A stretch of 64,000 bases of DNA from Marinilactibacillus sp036039175. Lineage in GTDB: Bacteria; Bacillota; Bacilli; Lactobacillales; Carnobacteriaceae_A. Below, in pieces: positions 15,600 through 24,629 of the stretch. Position numbers and translations under genes: made by a program. A model generated the notes under the pieces. The model was not told the DNA's origin, did no database searches, and was given only the letters and a program-made list of their open reading frames with translations. The DNA lies in contig NZ_JAYXKP010000003.1 of NCBI RefSeq assembly GCF_036039175.1, positions 186,001-250,000 of the forward strand, in the 5' to 3' direction. How positions within the stretch are numbered: position 1 is the stretch's first letter; every line of letters starts with the position of its first letter.

Positions 15600-17528
15600 A
15601 TGGATCAAGAAAAAGATACGAAAAAGAAACCTGAAAGAAAGAAACCGGAAAGAAAGAAGAGACCGCCAAGAGAGCAAACAGAATTTGAAAAGAAACTCGA
15701 ATCTGAACGTCTTCTAGCCAAGAAACTTCGTAAAGAAGAAGTAGAAGCGCGCAAAGATGCAATCAAGAACAGAGAACGATTCAAAGGTCTTCAAATCAGA
15801 CCGACTGTTTCTTTATTTGATAAAGAAGGTCGAGAAGAAGTCGGAGAAAGAAACTGGAAAGGCTATGGATTCGATATCCATCCTGAAGTTACAATTCCCT
15901 CAGCAATCATACTCACTATTTTTATTGCAATAACGCTATTATTCCCTCAACGGGCTGAAACATTTTTTGTAAGTACGTTGGATGTTATTTCCAGTACCAC
16001 TGGATGGTTTATGATTTTCGCGGCTAATATTTTCATTGTTGCAGGGTTGTACTTTGCATTCAGTCGTTACGGATCTATCGTCATTGGTGGAAAAACAGCA
16101 AAACCAGAGTTTTCGCGTTTTGCCTGGTACGCCATGTTATTAAGTGCCGGTATGGGGATTGGATTACTGTTCTGGAGTGTTGCAGAACCGATCAATCACT
16201 TGGGTAACCCTTCTCCAATGTTCGACTCTGTGGCTCCGAATTCGCCTGGTGCTGCACAATCAGCTATGGCTTCCACATTCTTCCACTGGGGTGTCCACCC
16301 TTGGGCGATTTACGCTGTCGTTGGACTCGGACTAGCCTTCTTTTCTTACAATAAAGGTTTACCATTAACGATTCGATCACTTTTCTATCCGTTGATTGGA
16401 AATAAAATCTACGGAATCTGGGGAAATATCATCGATATCCTTTCAGTACTTGCTACATTGATGGGACTCGCAACATCACTTGGCCTCGGTGTTTCTCAAG
16501 TTAATGCTGGTCTAAACAATTTGTTTGGCATTACGATCAGTACAACCGTTCAAGTTATTCTAATTGTTGTCATTACTGGTTTTGCCACAATCTCTGTTGT
16601 TATGGGATTAGATGGTGGTGTTAAGCGTCTAAGCGAAATCAATATGGTTCTAGCTGGTGTTTTCTTGCTATTCGTATTGATCACAGGTCCCACTGTTTAT
16701 ATCTTAAGTGGGTTCACTCAAAACATTGGCTACTTCGCGGCGAACTTTATCGAAATGAGTACTTGGACCGAAACATTCAGGGACAGTAACTGGCAAAGTA
16801 CCTGGACGATATTCTACTGGTCATGGTGGATTTCATGGTCACCATTTGTTGGTATGTTTATCGCACGTGTTTCAAAAGGACGTACGGTTAAAGAATTTAT
16901 TGTTGGGGTTGTTTTGATTCCAACGGCCATCTCATTCATCTGGATGAGCGTATTCGGTGGAACAGCTATCTTCCAAGAAATGAACGGTATCGCTGATCTA
17001 GCATCAGCTGTTGCTATTGATGAGTCACTTGCCCTATTCGCAATGGTTGAAAGCTTGCCTTTCTCTCAAATCTTGTCATTCGTCGGAGTTGTACTAGTTA
17101 TTGTGTTCTTCGTTACTTCCGCAGATTCTGGTTCATTAGTTGTCGATCACTTAACTTCTGGTGGGAAATTGGACTCTCCAATTCCGCAACGTATCTTTTG
17201 GACAGCTATTTCCGGGATCATCGCAGCAACATTACTTGTTGGGGGTGGATTATCTGCCCTACAAACAGCTTCCGTAATTACCGGCTTGCCGTTCACCTTT
17301 ATCCTGCTCGCAATGATCTATTCACTCTATTTAGGTTTAAGACAGGAATTCTTGATTGAACGAGCAGTTAACCAAAAACTACAAAGAGTTACAGATGATC
17401 ATATTATTGGCGAAGTTATTCAAACGAGAGTTCAAGATGAAGCACTCGTAGAAGCTGTTGCTGAAAAATTAGCTGAAGAAGAGCGATCTAAATCAGGAAA
17501 ATCATCCGTTACTGTTAGTGAGAAATAA
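15600..17528 (+). CDS. BCCT family (betaine/carnitine/choline) transporter
   Basis: A 642-residue sodium-coupled osmolyte carrier with 12 membrane helices. The family motifs GMGIGLLFWSVAEP, FFHWGVHPWAIYA and the Trp-rich segment FYWSWWISWSPFVGMFIARVSKGRT are all present. The N terminus adds about 80 very charged residues containing a KKPERKKPERKK repeat, and the C terminus adds a charged tail; such tails sense osmotic stress in BetP. ATG at 15600 is chosen over an upstream TTG frame because family similarity starts later and AAAGGA lies upstream. It is monocistronic, likely for glycine betaine. Confidence 0.93.
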   Translation: MDQEKDTKKKPERKKPERKKRPPREQTEFEKKLESERLLAKKLRKEEVEARKDAIKNRERFKGLQIRPTVSLFDKEGREEVGERNWKGYGFDIHPEVTIPSAIILTIFIAITLLFPQRAETFFVSTLDVISSTTGWFMIFAANIFIVAGLYFAFSRYGSIVIGGKTAKPEFSRFAWYAMLLSAGMGIGLLFWSVAEPINHLGNPSPMFDSVAPNSPGAAQSAMASTFFHWGVHPWAIYAVVGLGLAFFSYNKGLPLTIRSLFYPLIGNKIYGIWGNIIDILSVLATLMGLATSLGLGVSQVNAGLNNLFGITISTTVQVILIVVITGFATISVVMGLDGGVKRLSEINMVLAGVFLLFVLITGPTVYILSGFTQNIGYFAANFIEMSTWTETFRDSNWQSTWTIFYWSWWISWSPFVGMFIARVSKGRTVKEFIVGVVLIPTAISFIWMSVFGGTAIFQEMNGIADLASAVAIDESLALFAMVESLPFSQILSFVGVVLVIVFFVTSADSGSLVVDHLTSGGKLDSPIPQRIFWTAISGIIAATLLVGGGLSALQTASVITGLPFTFILLAMIYSLYLGLRQEFLIERAVNQKLQRVTDDHIIGEVIQTRVQDEALVEAVAEKLAEEERSKSGKSSVTVSEK

Positions 17529-17561
17529 CAAGAAGATTTAAATAAAGATCAATAAAAAACT

Positions 17562-17604
17562 AAAATACCAGAAGTCAGCTTAACGGCTAACTTCTGGTAT
17601 TTTT
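17562..17604. terminator. Terminator after BCCT gene
   Basis: AAAATACCAGAAGTCAGC pairs with GCTAACTTCTGGTATTTT with one mismatch; a T run follows. Confidence 0.88.
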
Positions 17605-17635
17605 TTGTCTTCAATCCTTGAATGACTCAATTATT

Positions 17636-18061
17636 TCACCTTGTAGATATACTCAAACTTGAAAAAATACCGATTAATATATATAAAATAGGACTATCAA
17701 ACGTTAAATAAAAGTCTATATTGAACGGAATTAACGGAAAAACTACGAAAAAGAATTGAATCATCAGTAATATGTAAAGCAAAATCAGAATAGCGAATAG
17801 GCATCTGGCAAAACGTATGTAGCCAGTGGGCAGTGTAAGAAACGGCCTCAATATGATGATTCTAGTTATGACAGCGAATAGAGCGGTATAAAAAACTGGA
17901 CGAGCAATCAGAAAGTAGATAAAAGAGTACCTCAATATAAAATGCATTGCACTATATTCCTTTAGAAAAAATGCATACGCACCGATATAAATCAGGCTAA
18001 TCGCAACGAGTGTTAGCCCAATCGTGAAGTATACTTTATTGTCCAAACTGTTTTTTCTCAT
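17636..18061 (-). CDS. Small multi-helix membrane protein, unknown function
   Basis: A 141-residue protein with about four hydrophobic helices and few charges. ATG at 18061 follows AAAGGAG, a strong site. No family was recognised. It is convergent with the BCCT gene and has no obvious partner; base composition is like its surroundings. Confidence 0.65.
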   Translation of the reverse strand: MRKNSLDNKVYFTIGLTLVAISLIYIGAYAFFLKEYSAMHFILRYSFIYFLIARPVFYTALFAVITRIIILRPFLTLPTGYIRFARCLFAILILLYILLMIQFFFVVFPLIPFNIDFYLTFDSPILYILIGIFSSLSISTR

Positions 18062-18288
18062 AATTTCACTCCTTTAAGTACTTTTTAATAGAAAATCACC
18101 TAATGGGTTGGTCTTATCGTATAAGTAACTGATTAAAAATACAAGCTTACATTAAAAATGAAAAGCAATCGTATCGTTGACTACTAAAATTGTTTAGTAC
18201 TGTGATACAAGTTCTTTGTCTAATTCAATTTTCAATTCTTAGTTCAAAGTGATAAAATGTTCTTTTACGAAGAAAAAAGGAGTAGTAT

Positions 18289-18972
18289 ATGAAAAGTATT
18301 TATTTATATGGTTTGAAATATGAACTAAAATCTATAAAGACTATTGTCGTAAGCTTAGTATTTACTGGTCTATCCTTTCTAATAGCCAATTTTTCACCTT
18401 CACTTACTATTGCAATAAATAATAATGGTGTTTCACCAGCCATAGATACGCTTTTTGTTCTATACATGTTCTTAGGATTTTTGTTCTCATCTATTTTATT
18501 TGGAGGCATTATCTCTAGAGAAATTGAAACGGAGACAATTCGCTACATATCTCCCTATCTTTCCAGAAAAAAAATTTACTTGGCAAAGTATCTCGTCACA
18601 CTCACTTATTTCGCTTTAATGATTGTTTTTTCATTAACAATATTATTTGTAAGCCGCGGTGCTATCGTTATTCCTTTGGCTAGTTTAGCTAATATACTAG
18701 TATTTTTCTTGTATACTCTAGCGCTCGTACTACTCATTTCTACTGTTAGTAGAAATGAAAGAACAGCCACGCTGATCGGCATTGTATTGAGCCTCTTATT
18801 TCCAATCATTTTTACTTACACATTTTTCAAAGATTATACTTTACTAAATATTTTAAACTGGCTTTTACCATTTAGATATTTGAATAGTGGTTGGGAGATT
18901 CTTATTTTATTATTATTAGCCATCTTAGTGTACATATTAGGTGCAACGTTATTTGAAAGGAAATCATTATAA
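18289..18972 (+). CDS. ABC-2 type transporter permease
   Basis: A 227-residue membrane protein with six helices. Its layout is that of ABC-2 permeases: a long loop after helix 1, then SILFGGIISREIETETIRYISPYLSRKKIYLAKYL, the coupling-region motif of the family. ATG at 18289 follows AAAAAAGGAG. The ATPase gene starts 3 bases after the stop, so the two form an exporter or ABC-2 half-unit pair. The substrate is unknown. Confidence 0.85.
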   Translation: MKSIYLYGLKYELKSIKTIVVSLVFTGLSFLIANFSPSLTIAINNNGVSPAIDTLFVLYMFLGFLFSSILFGGIISREIETETIRYISPYLSRKKIYLAKYLVTLTYFALMIVFSLTILFVSRGAIVIPLASLANILVFFLYTLALVLLISTVSRNERTATLIGIVLSLLFPIIFTYTFFKDYTLLNILNWLLPFRYLNSGWEILILLLLAILVYILGATLFERKSL

Positions 18973-18974
18973 TT

Positions 18975-19829
18975 ATGATAGAATGCACATCGATTACTAA
19001 AACATTTAACCGAAGAATAATCGTTTCGAGTATTTCACTTAAGGTGCATAACGGGCAAATCACGTCGTTAGTCGGAAGTAATGGAGCTGGTAAATCAACA
19101 ATTATCGGTGCTATAGCTGGTTATTATCCCCCTGATTCTGGTGAAATAAAAAAAGGTTCGATTTCCATCATGCCCGATGCGAATACAATGTACGAAGACT
19201 TTACAGGAAAAGAATTTTTAAAATTCATAAGTTCACTAAAATCTGTATCAATTGATCAAGCGTTAGAATTATCTGAAACATTGAGCCTTTCCCAAGATTT
19301 GAAAAAGAAAATCAGTGGCTATTCTTTTGGGATGAAAAAGAAGTTGAGTTTCATCCAGGCTTGTATAGGAAAATATGATACCTATATTCTTGACGAACCC
19401 ACTTCTGGCGTAGATGAACCCTCAGCAATCATCATGTTAGAAGTCATTGAACAACTTAAAGCAGATGGAGCTGGTATTCTATTAACATCGCATAACTTGG
19501 ACGAACTAGAAAGAGTATCTGACTACGTCTACATTTTGGATAAAGGTAAGATAGTGAACCACGGATCTGTTTCTGAGATAACTTATGGTAACGAAACAGC
19601 TAAATACTATTCATATCTATTGAAGTCATCTGAAGCCAAGAAAATCTGTGCAGTTCTTTCAAATGTTTTTCAGAATGAAATACAACTAAAGAGCAGTTCA
19701 GAAATAATGTTAGAAGTTAAAGACGAAGTTGATCTTACAGCTATTCTTTCCTGTATTATAGAAAATAAGCTACTGATTTCTGAAATTTATTTAGCAAAAA
19801 AATCGTTGAGAGAAAGTGTTTATCATTGA
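18975..19829 (+). CDS. ABC transporter ATP-binding protein (ABC-2 partner)
   Basis: A 284-residue ATPase: Walker A GSNGAGKST (about 34-42), a signature of SFGMKKK type (about 117-123), Walker B YILDEPTSGVD, and the switch His in LLTSHNLDELE. A C-terminal extension of about 70 residues follows the nucleotide-binding domain, as in CcmA/DrrA-like exporters. It acts with the permease just upstream to move an unknown substrate or to give self-resistance. Confidence 0.9.
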   Translation: MIECTSITKTFNRRIIVSSISLKVHNGQITSLVGSNGAGKSTIIGAIAGYYPPDSGEIKKGSISIMPDANTMYEDFTGKEFLKFISSLKSVSIDQALELSETLSLSQDLKKKISGYSFGMKKKLSFIQACIGKYDTYILDEPTSGVDEPSAIIMLEVIEQLKADGAGILLTSHNLDELERVSDYVYILDKGKIVNHGSVSEITYGNETAKYYSYLLKSSEAKKICAVLSNVFQNEIQLKSSSEIMLEVKDEVDLTAILSCIIENKLLISEIYLAKKSLRESVYH

Positions 19830-19855
19830 TTTTAAGAAATAGTCAATTCAAACAG

Positions 19856-19892
19856 AAAGGAAGAACCGCTATACTCAGCGATTCTTCCTTTT
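19856..19892. terminator. Bidirectional terminator after ABC pair
   Basis: AAAGGAAGAACCGCT pairs with AGCGATTCTTCCTTT around a 6-base loop, with T-rich flanks. It lies between convergent genes. Confidence 0.85.
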
Positions 19893-19912
19893 GATGTATC
19901 TAATTACCTACT

Positions 19913-20656
19913 TTAAAACTCTTCGTCCCATTCAGGCTGCGTTTCTTCAACAACGTAATGACTTTCTCCACGAACTTCTTCGTAGAAAAGAGCAGCTGCG
20001 ACATTGTAGCGAGGAATATTTCTAATAGCTAGGACAAGCGGACCTATTACTGCAATAATGAACATTACTAGGGCAGCAAAGGAAATAAAAATTGCAGTGC
20101 CCCCTTCATATGCGCCATCAGGCAAGAAGGCTGTGCCAACTATCGCAACAAACAATGCCAGTATATACAATAAGGCCGGCGGTAATGCGTAAGTTAAAAA
20201 AAGGAAGAATAGAGATTTCTTGTGTCCATCCATCATTCTACGACTTTCTGTAATCGCATCAATGGGTCTAATAGACGCATCGTCTTTCATAATATAAGGT
20301 GTCATGGCATAGGAATACTGCTTGATGATACCAGGTATCGTAAACAACAATGCCCAGAGAAAGATAAAGACTTGAACGAGCAAAGAACCTACGAAATAAC
20401 GTATACCATTATTTCTGATTTCACCAATCACATATTCTCTAATAGATGTTTCTTCGTCTCGCACAAGTTTCAAATGAATACTAGCTACTAGAAAAGGAAC
20501 GATTCCAGCGATTAAACCAATTAAAATTGCAATTGTATAGGCCGAAATAAAACTTTCAAATAAAATAGGGATAATAATTGCACTAAGCATCACTACATAT
20601 ATAAGAATCGGTGGTACGATGACCGAACCGTATGTAATCAAGCGGTTCTTTTTCAC
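19913..20656 (-). CDS. DUF975 family membrane protein; start codon uncertain
   Basis: A membrane protein of about 247 residues with six helices. FTIPGIIKQYSYAMTPYIMKDDASIRPIDAITESRRMMDGHKKSLFF is the DUF975 core. The listed start is GTG at 20656, but no ribosome binding site precedes it. Coding resemblance continues upstream (IIRSKANEIVKKN) to a stop near 20703, and a strong GGAG at 20705-20708 lies nine bases before an in-frame ATC at 20693-20695. No ATG, GTG or TTG exists at the proper spacing, so the true start may be a rare AUC. Function of the family is unknown. Confidence 0.8.
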   Translation of the reverse strand: MKKNRLITYGSVIVPPILIYVVMLSAIIIPILFESFISAYTIAILIGLIAGIVPFLVASIHLKLVRDEETSIREYVIGEIRNNGIRYFVGSLLVQVFIFLWALLFTIPGIIKQYSYAMTPYIMKDDASIRPIDAITESRRMMDGHKKSLFFLFLTYALPPALLYILALFVAIVGTAFLPDGAYEGGTAIFISFAALVMFIIAVIGPLVLAIRNIPRYNVAAALFYEEVRGESHYVVEETQPEWDEEF

Positions 20657-20792
20657 AATTTCATTTGCTTTGCTTCTGATTATTTTTGTATCGATAAGTT
20701 ATCACTCCTAGATTTTTTATTGAAACAACTACTACTTTGGTAGTATCACTCACATAGACCAAATTTTCAATCCTATCTTTCTCATTAGTTGA

Positions 20793-21293
20793 TTATGCGT
20801 GTTTTATCATTTTAATAGACTGTCTAAATAGTCGATCACCAAATATTTTTTCAAGTTCATCATGTGTCCAGTTCTTTACAGTGTGTGTTCTAAGATGGTA
20901 TGGTTCATATTCGCCTTCCCATATTTTCCACAGTTCAAAGGATTGATTTTGATTCTCTAAGTATCCTATGAATTCACTGTAAAATCGTTCTTTATTATTG
21001 ATTCTAATTTCGTAGTAATATCTTTTTTTCGTGTATTTAACTATGACTTGAGGATCAGCATCTTCAAGAACACTGAATGCTGGTTGGCCTTCATCAAATA
21101 AATCATCGATAAGGAAAAACAACTTTTCATGGCGGTCGATTTGACTTAAATCAATTGCCCAATTTGCAAACTGCTTTTTCAAGTCTTTTTTAGTGATCCC
21201 TTTCTTCTCGAGTTCGCTTATTGAGTATGAAATTGTATCTTCCACTTGCTCCTCGAAAGAAAAATCAGATACTAGATAGAATACGATGGACAC
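20793..21293 (-). CDS. Hypothetical protein of the G-Y-L / W-x-I-W family
   Basis: A 166-residue soluble acidic protein not matched to a named family. Its C-terminal third (GYLENQNQSFELWKIWEGEYEPYHLRTHTVKNWTHDELEKIFG) resembles the protein at 34471-34959 (GYLKEQLKN..ELEVWDIW..HEEAVVRTV), so both belong to one dispersed family. ATG at 21293 follows AAAGGAGG. It is preceded by the symporter terminator and is probably monocistronic. A role cannot be proposed from sequence. Confidence 0.65.
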   Translation of the reverse strand: MSIVFYLVSDFSFEEQVEDTISYSISELEKKGITKKDLKKQFANWAIDLSQIDRHEKLFFLIDDLFDEGQPAFSVLEDADPQVIVKYTKKRYYYEIRINNKERFYSEFIGYLENQNQSFELWKIWEGEYEPYHLRTHTVKNWTHDELEKIFGDRLFRQSIKMIKHA

Positions 21294-21341
21294 AAGATAA
21301 CCTCCTTTATATACTCTTATTTTACACTTCTTCAGAGAAAA

Positions 21342-21364
21342 AGAACCCCTAATTTAGAGGTTCT
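21342..21364 (-). terminator. Terminator after sodium:alanine symporter
   Basis: AGAACC..TA pairs with TAGAGGTTCT around AATT (one unpaired C), followed by TTTTTC on the minus strand. Confidence 0.7.
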
Positions 21365-21389
21365 CCGTCAATTTCTATTTTACTTATTT

Positions 21390-22763
21390 CTATTTCTCTT
21401 CTTTTTCGTAGATTCCGCCTTTACCAAAATACTCTTTGGTGAGTTTGACAATAACTGGACTCAAAATGAGAAGTCCTATCAAGTTTGGTAGAGCCATTAA
21501 ACCATTCAAAGTATCCGCTAGTGCCCATACTGCACGTAGTCCTCCAACTGATCCTACAACAATCAATGGCAAGTAAACTAGACGATAAACAATAATCGAT
21601 TTAGGCCCAAACAAGAATTCCATACAACGTTCTCCGTAATATGACCATCCTAGTAGTGTTGAAAAAGCAAAGAAAATCAGTCCAAACGTTACAACATATC
21701 CACCGTACACCAGTCCTTCTTCAAAGGCCGCAGTAGTTAGTGGCGCCCCGTCTAGTCCTGAATCATAAGCCCCTGTCATGACGATAACCAGTGCTGTAAT
21801 CGTACATAAGACAAGTGTATCTGCGAAAACTTCAAAAACACCCCATAGACCTTGTCTAACAGGATGATCTGTTGTCGCAGCCGCATGCGCAATCGGTGCA
21901 CTACCAAGTCCGGCTTCATTCGTGAAGACTCCTCTAGCTACACCATAACGAACAGATAACATAATAGAAGACCCAACGAATCCACCAGTTGCTGCTGAGC
22001 CTGTGAAGGCATCATGGAAAATGACTCTAAATGCTTCTGGTACTAATGTGATGTTTAGTAAGATGATACTGACACCACCGATAATATAGATGGCTGCCAT
22101 GAAAGGCACAATGATTTCAGTAACCTTCCCGATGGATTGAATACCACCCAATATAACGAGTGCTACCAGAACTGCGAGCACAACACCTGTGATCAATGGA
22201 TTGATTCCAAACGTCGCATTCAATGAATCCGCAACGGAATTCGATTGAACCATATTTCCAATCCCAAAGGTCGCAAGTGTTCCAAATACCGCAAAAACAA
22301 TCGCGAGCCATTTCATATTGGCACCTTTCGTTAAGTAGTACATTGGTCCCCCAACGAAGCGACCATCTTCTGTCTTTTCACGGTACTTGATAGACAAGAC
22401 AACTTCCCCATACTTTGTTGTCATCCCAAATAATGCAGCGATCCACATCCAGAAAACCGCTCCTGGTCCACCAATCGCGATGGCTGTCCCGACACCCGCG
22501 ATATTCCCCGTACCGACTGTCGCAGCTAAAGCGGTTGAAACAGCTTGAAATGCTGTAATTTCCCCTTCACCAACTTGGTCTTTACTGAAGATTTTGAAAA
22601 ACGTCTGTCGGATGATATATCCAAATTTTCTAAAAGAAATAAATCCTGTGAAAGCCGTCAAGAAAATCCCTGTCCCAAAAATTAATAGTAAAAATGGCCA
22701 TCCCCAAACGAGGTTGTTCACGAACTCGTTCACCTTCATGACCTGCTCCATAAACCCTTCCAT
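21390..22763 (-). CDS. Sodium:alanine/glycine symporter (AGCS family)
   Basis: A 457-residue carrier with about 11 helices. The family signature is clear: FQAVSTALAATVGTGNIAGVGTAIAIGGPGAVFWMWIAALFGMTTKYGEVVLS, then FTNEAGLGSAPIAHAAATTDHPVRQGLWG. It imports alanine or glycine with Na+. ATG at 22763 begins MEGFMEQ; an in-frame ATG four codons on is also possible. It is monocistronic with its own terminator. With the BCCT carrier it suggests reliance on sodium gradients. Confidence 0.95.
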   Translation of the reverse strand: MEGFMEQVMKVNEFVNNLVWGWPFLLLIFGTGIFLTAFTGFISFRKFGYIIRQTFFKIFSKDQVGEGEITAFQAVSTALAATVGTGNIAGVGTAIAIGGPGAVFWMWIAALFGMTTKYGEVVLSIKYREKTEDGRFVGGPMYYLTKGANMKWLAIVFAVFGTLATFGIGNMVQSNSVADSLNATFGINPLITGVVLAVLVALVILGGIQSIGKVTEIIVPFMAAIYIIGGVSIILLNITLVPEAFRVIFHDAFTGSAATGGFVGSSIMLSVRYGVARGVFTNEAGLGSAPIAHAAATTDHPVRQGLWGVFEVFADTLVLCTITALVIVMTGAYDSGLDGAPLTTAAFEEGLVYGGYVVTFGLIFFAFSTLLGWSYYGERCMEFLFGPKSIIVYRLVYLPLIVVGSVGGLRAVWALADTLNGLMALPNLIGLLILSPVIVKLTKEYFGKGGIYEKEEK

Positions 22764-23141
22764 ATCCTAGTCCCCTTTAGCATCATTCTCATTTATAATT
22801 CATAATAATACCACATTATAGAACGTTGGTGTTGGGCATTTTCACTAAAATAAAAAAGGTTACGTTTACATTTGAAATTTATTATTATCAGATATCTTTC
22901 TGTCTAATTCTCTTTTAATAGAATGCAGTAAAACAGCATCAAAAAAATTTGAAATTCATCCATTCTTCTCAATCTTGAATGACGAAAATAAGTTTAAACG
23001 AGATTAACTGTTTTAGTAAGATACATCAATAATGTCAAAATCATTTGTTAAACAGCGTTTGCAATTGAGCTTACTTTAAGATTAAATAGTAGTTATCACT
23101 ATTATAAAAGGCAAATTGAATAAGTACTTAAGGAGAATGTT
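22764..23141. other. Gene-free stretch between divergent genes
   Basis: 378 AT-rich bases. A TATAAT -10 on the minus strand (about 22816-22821) may serve the symporter. TTGCAA (23059-23064) and TTAAAT (23082-23087) with a 17-base spacer may serve the acetyltransferase. No ORF or RNA was recognised. Confidence 0.4.
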
Positions 23142-23693
23142 ATGACAAAGTATATTGGTTTAAATATTGAAGAAAACTTGGATTTAATTGTTCCAGAATT
23201 GAGCATGGCGGATGAACTTTTCCAGTTAGTTGATTCCGACAGAGAACATATCAGGTCTTTCTTAAGTTTTGTAGACAGTACCGTTGATGTAAGCAATCAG
23301 ACAGACTATATCAAACTCAAACTAACCGGCGCAGCCAACGGAACGGACAAATTATTTCTTATTTTTAAAGACAATAAAATCATTGGTACCATTGATTTAC
23401 ACCGAATGGATCTCACTAACAAAAAAGCAGAAATCGGATATTGGATCCACTCAAGTCAAACTGGCCAAAATATTATGTCTAAAGCGGTAAATAGAATCTG
23501 TGAGTATGCCTTCGAGGCTCTTGATTTAAATAAATTAGTCATCTTTGCTGATGTCGAAAATATTGCTAGCAATAAAGTCGCTTTAAAAACTGGTTTCAGC
23601 TTAGTTGGTGTCAAGGTACAAGATATGATTATGTATGATCAGTATAGAGATATGAATGAATACTACCTTTTAAAATCCGATTTTCTAAATTAA
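23142..23693 (+). CDS. RimL-type GNAT N-acetyltransferase
   Basis: A 183-residue acetyltransferase of the ribosomal-protein-serine class: IGTIDLHRMDLTNKKAEIGYWIHSSQTGQNIMSKAVNRICEYAFEALDLNKLVIFADVENIASNKVALKTGFSLVG. The acetyl-CoA loop reads SSQTGQNIMSKA, slightly changed from Q-G-x-G. ATG at 23142 follows AAGGAG. It is monocistronic between terminators. The actual substrate may be a ribosomal protein or a small amine. Confidence 0.9.
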   Translation: MTKYIGLNIEENLDLIVPELSMADELFQLVDSDREHIRSFLSFVDSTVDVSNQTDYIKLKLTGAANGTDKLFLIFKDNKIIGTIDLHRMDLTNKKAEIGYWIHSSQTGQNIMSKAVNRICEYAFEALDLNKLVIFADVENIASNKVALKTGFSLVGVKVQDMIMYDQYRDMNEYYLLKSDFLN

Positions 23694-23698
23694 CTATA

Positions 23699-23745
23699 AA
23701 AACCTCCAAAAGTTAGAGTCTTCACTCAACTTTTTGGAGATTTTT
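23699..23745. terminator. Bidirectional terminator
   Basis: CTCCAAAAGTT (with AGAGT/ACTC inside) pairs with AACTTTTTGGAG, flanked by A and T runs. It ends both the acetyltransferase gene and the T-box operon. Confidence 0.85.
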
Positions 23746-23788
23746 GTAGTTTTATCTTCTTTGAGATAGTCTGTTATTATTTTCTATT

Positions 23789-24616
23789 CTACCAAGCTGG
23801 TACTAAGGCGCCTTTGAAGGTTTCTTCAATGTACTGTTTGATTTCTGGTGTTTTGTAGTAGTCAACGAATTGTGCTAGAGCTTCGTCGCCTTGGTCTTCT
23901 GTACGGGAAACGATGTAATTCACTTGTACAAGGTCATCAACGTCTTCCATGAAAATACCGTATTCTTGTGGATCGATTCCGGCATCTAAAATAAAGTTGG
24001 AATTGATTCCTGCAGCACCAACATCTTGTAGTTGGGACGGAAGTTGCGCGGCTTCTGATGTGACGAAATCTAGATTCAACGGGTTTTCTACGATATCGCT
24101 CGTTGTGACTTCAACACCTGATCCTTCTGGTAATGTGATCAGACCCGCTGCGTTAAATAACTGCAGGGCACGTCCTTCTTGAGTTGGTGAATTTGGAATA
24201 CCAATCACGTCCCCTTCTTGAATCTCGCTGACGTCATCATATTTTTCCGAATAAATCCCCATTGGAATCGTCAACGTCGGTTCGATTTTGGCTAAGTCGT
24301 AACCACTTTCTTCTACCACCGTATCTAAAAAGATCCCTGTTTGAAAAGAGTTTAAATCTATTTCCCCATCGGCTAGTGCCGCGTTTGGCTTTACAAAATC
24401 TGTAAAAGAGACGATGTCGATTTCAAAGTCATCTTCTGCAGCCAGCTTCTTCACTTCATTTACAATATCTTCGTGTGGACCGGCCGTTACACCGACTGTT
24501 AGAACACCATCATCAAGCAAGCCTTCTGATTCTGCAGATCCTGATTCTTGACCGCCACACCCTGTTAAAACGGCTCCGATAGCTACTGTTGTTAAGATTC
24601 CCCATACTTTTTTCAT
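23789..24616 (-). CDS. MetQ/NlpA family substrate-binding lipoprotein
   Basis: A 275-residue lipoprotein: signal peptide with lipobox LTGC (Cys20), then the NlpA fold (LTVGVTAGPHEDIVNEVKKLA, NSFQTGIFLDTVVEESGYDL, GDVIGIPNSPTQEGRALQLFNAAGLITL, VNYIVSRTEDQGDEALAQFVDYYKTPE). Relatives bind methionine outside the cell for the MetNP importer. No metN or metP lies in the window, so it must work with a transporter elsewhere. It is the last gene of a T-box operon whose specifier reads AUG, which supports methionine or a methionine analogue. Confidence 0.9.
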   Translation of the reverse strand: MKKVWGILTTVAIGAVLTGCGGQESGSAESEGLLDDGVLTVGVTAGPHEDIVNEVKKLAAEDDFEIDIVSFTDFVKPNAALADGEIDLNSFQTGIFLDTVVEESGYDLAKIEPTLTIPMGIYSEKYDDVSEIQEGDVIGIPNSPTQEGRALQLFNAAGLITLPEGSGVEVTTSDIVENPLNLDFVTSEAAQLPSQLQDVGAAGINSNFILDAGIDPQEYGIFMEDVDDLVQVNYIVSRTEDQGDEALAQFVDYYKTPEIKQYIEETFKGALVPAW

Positions 24617-24629
24617 TTTATTCTTCCCC

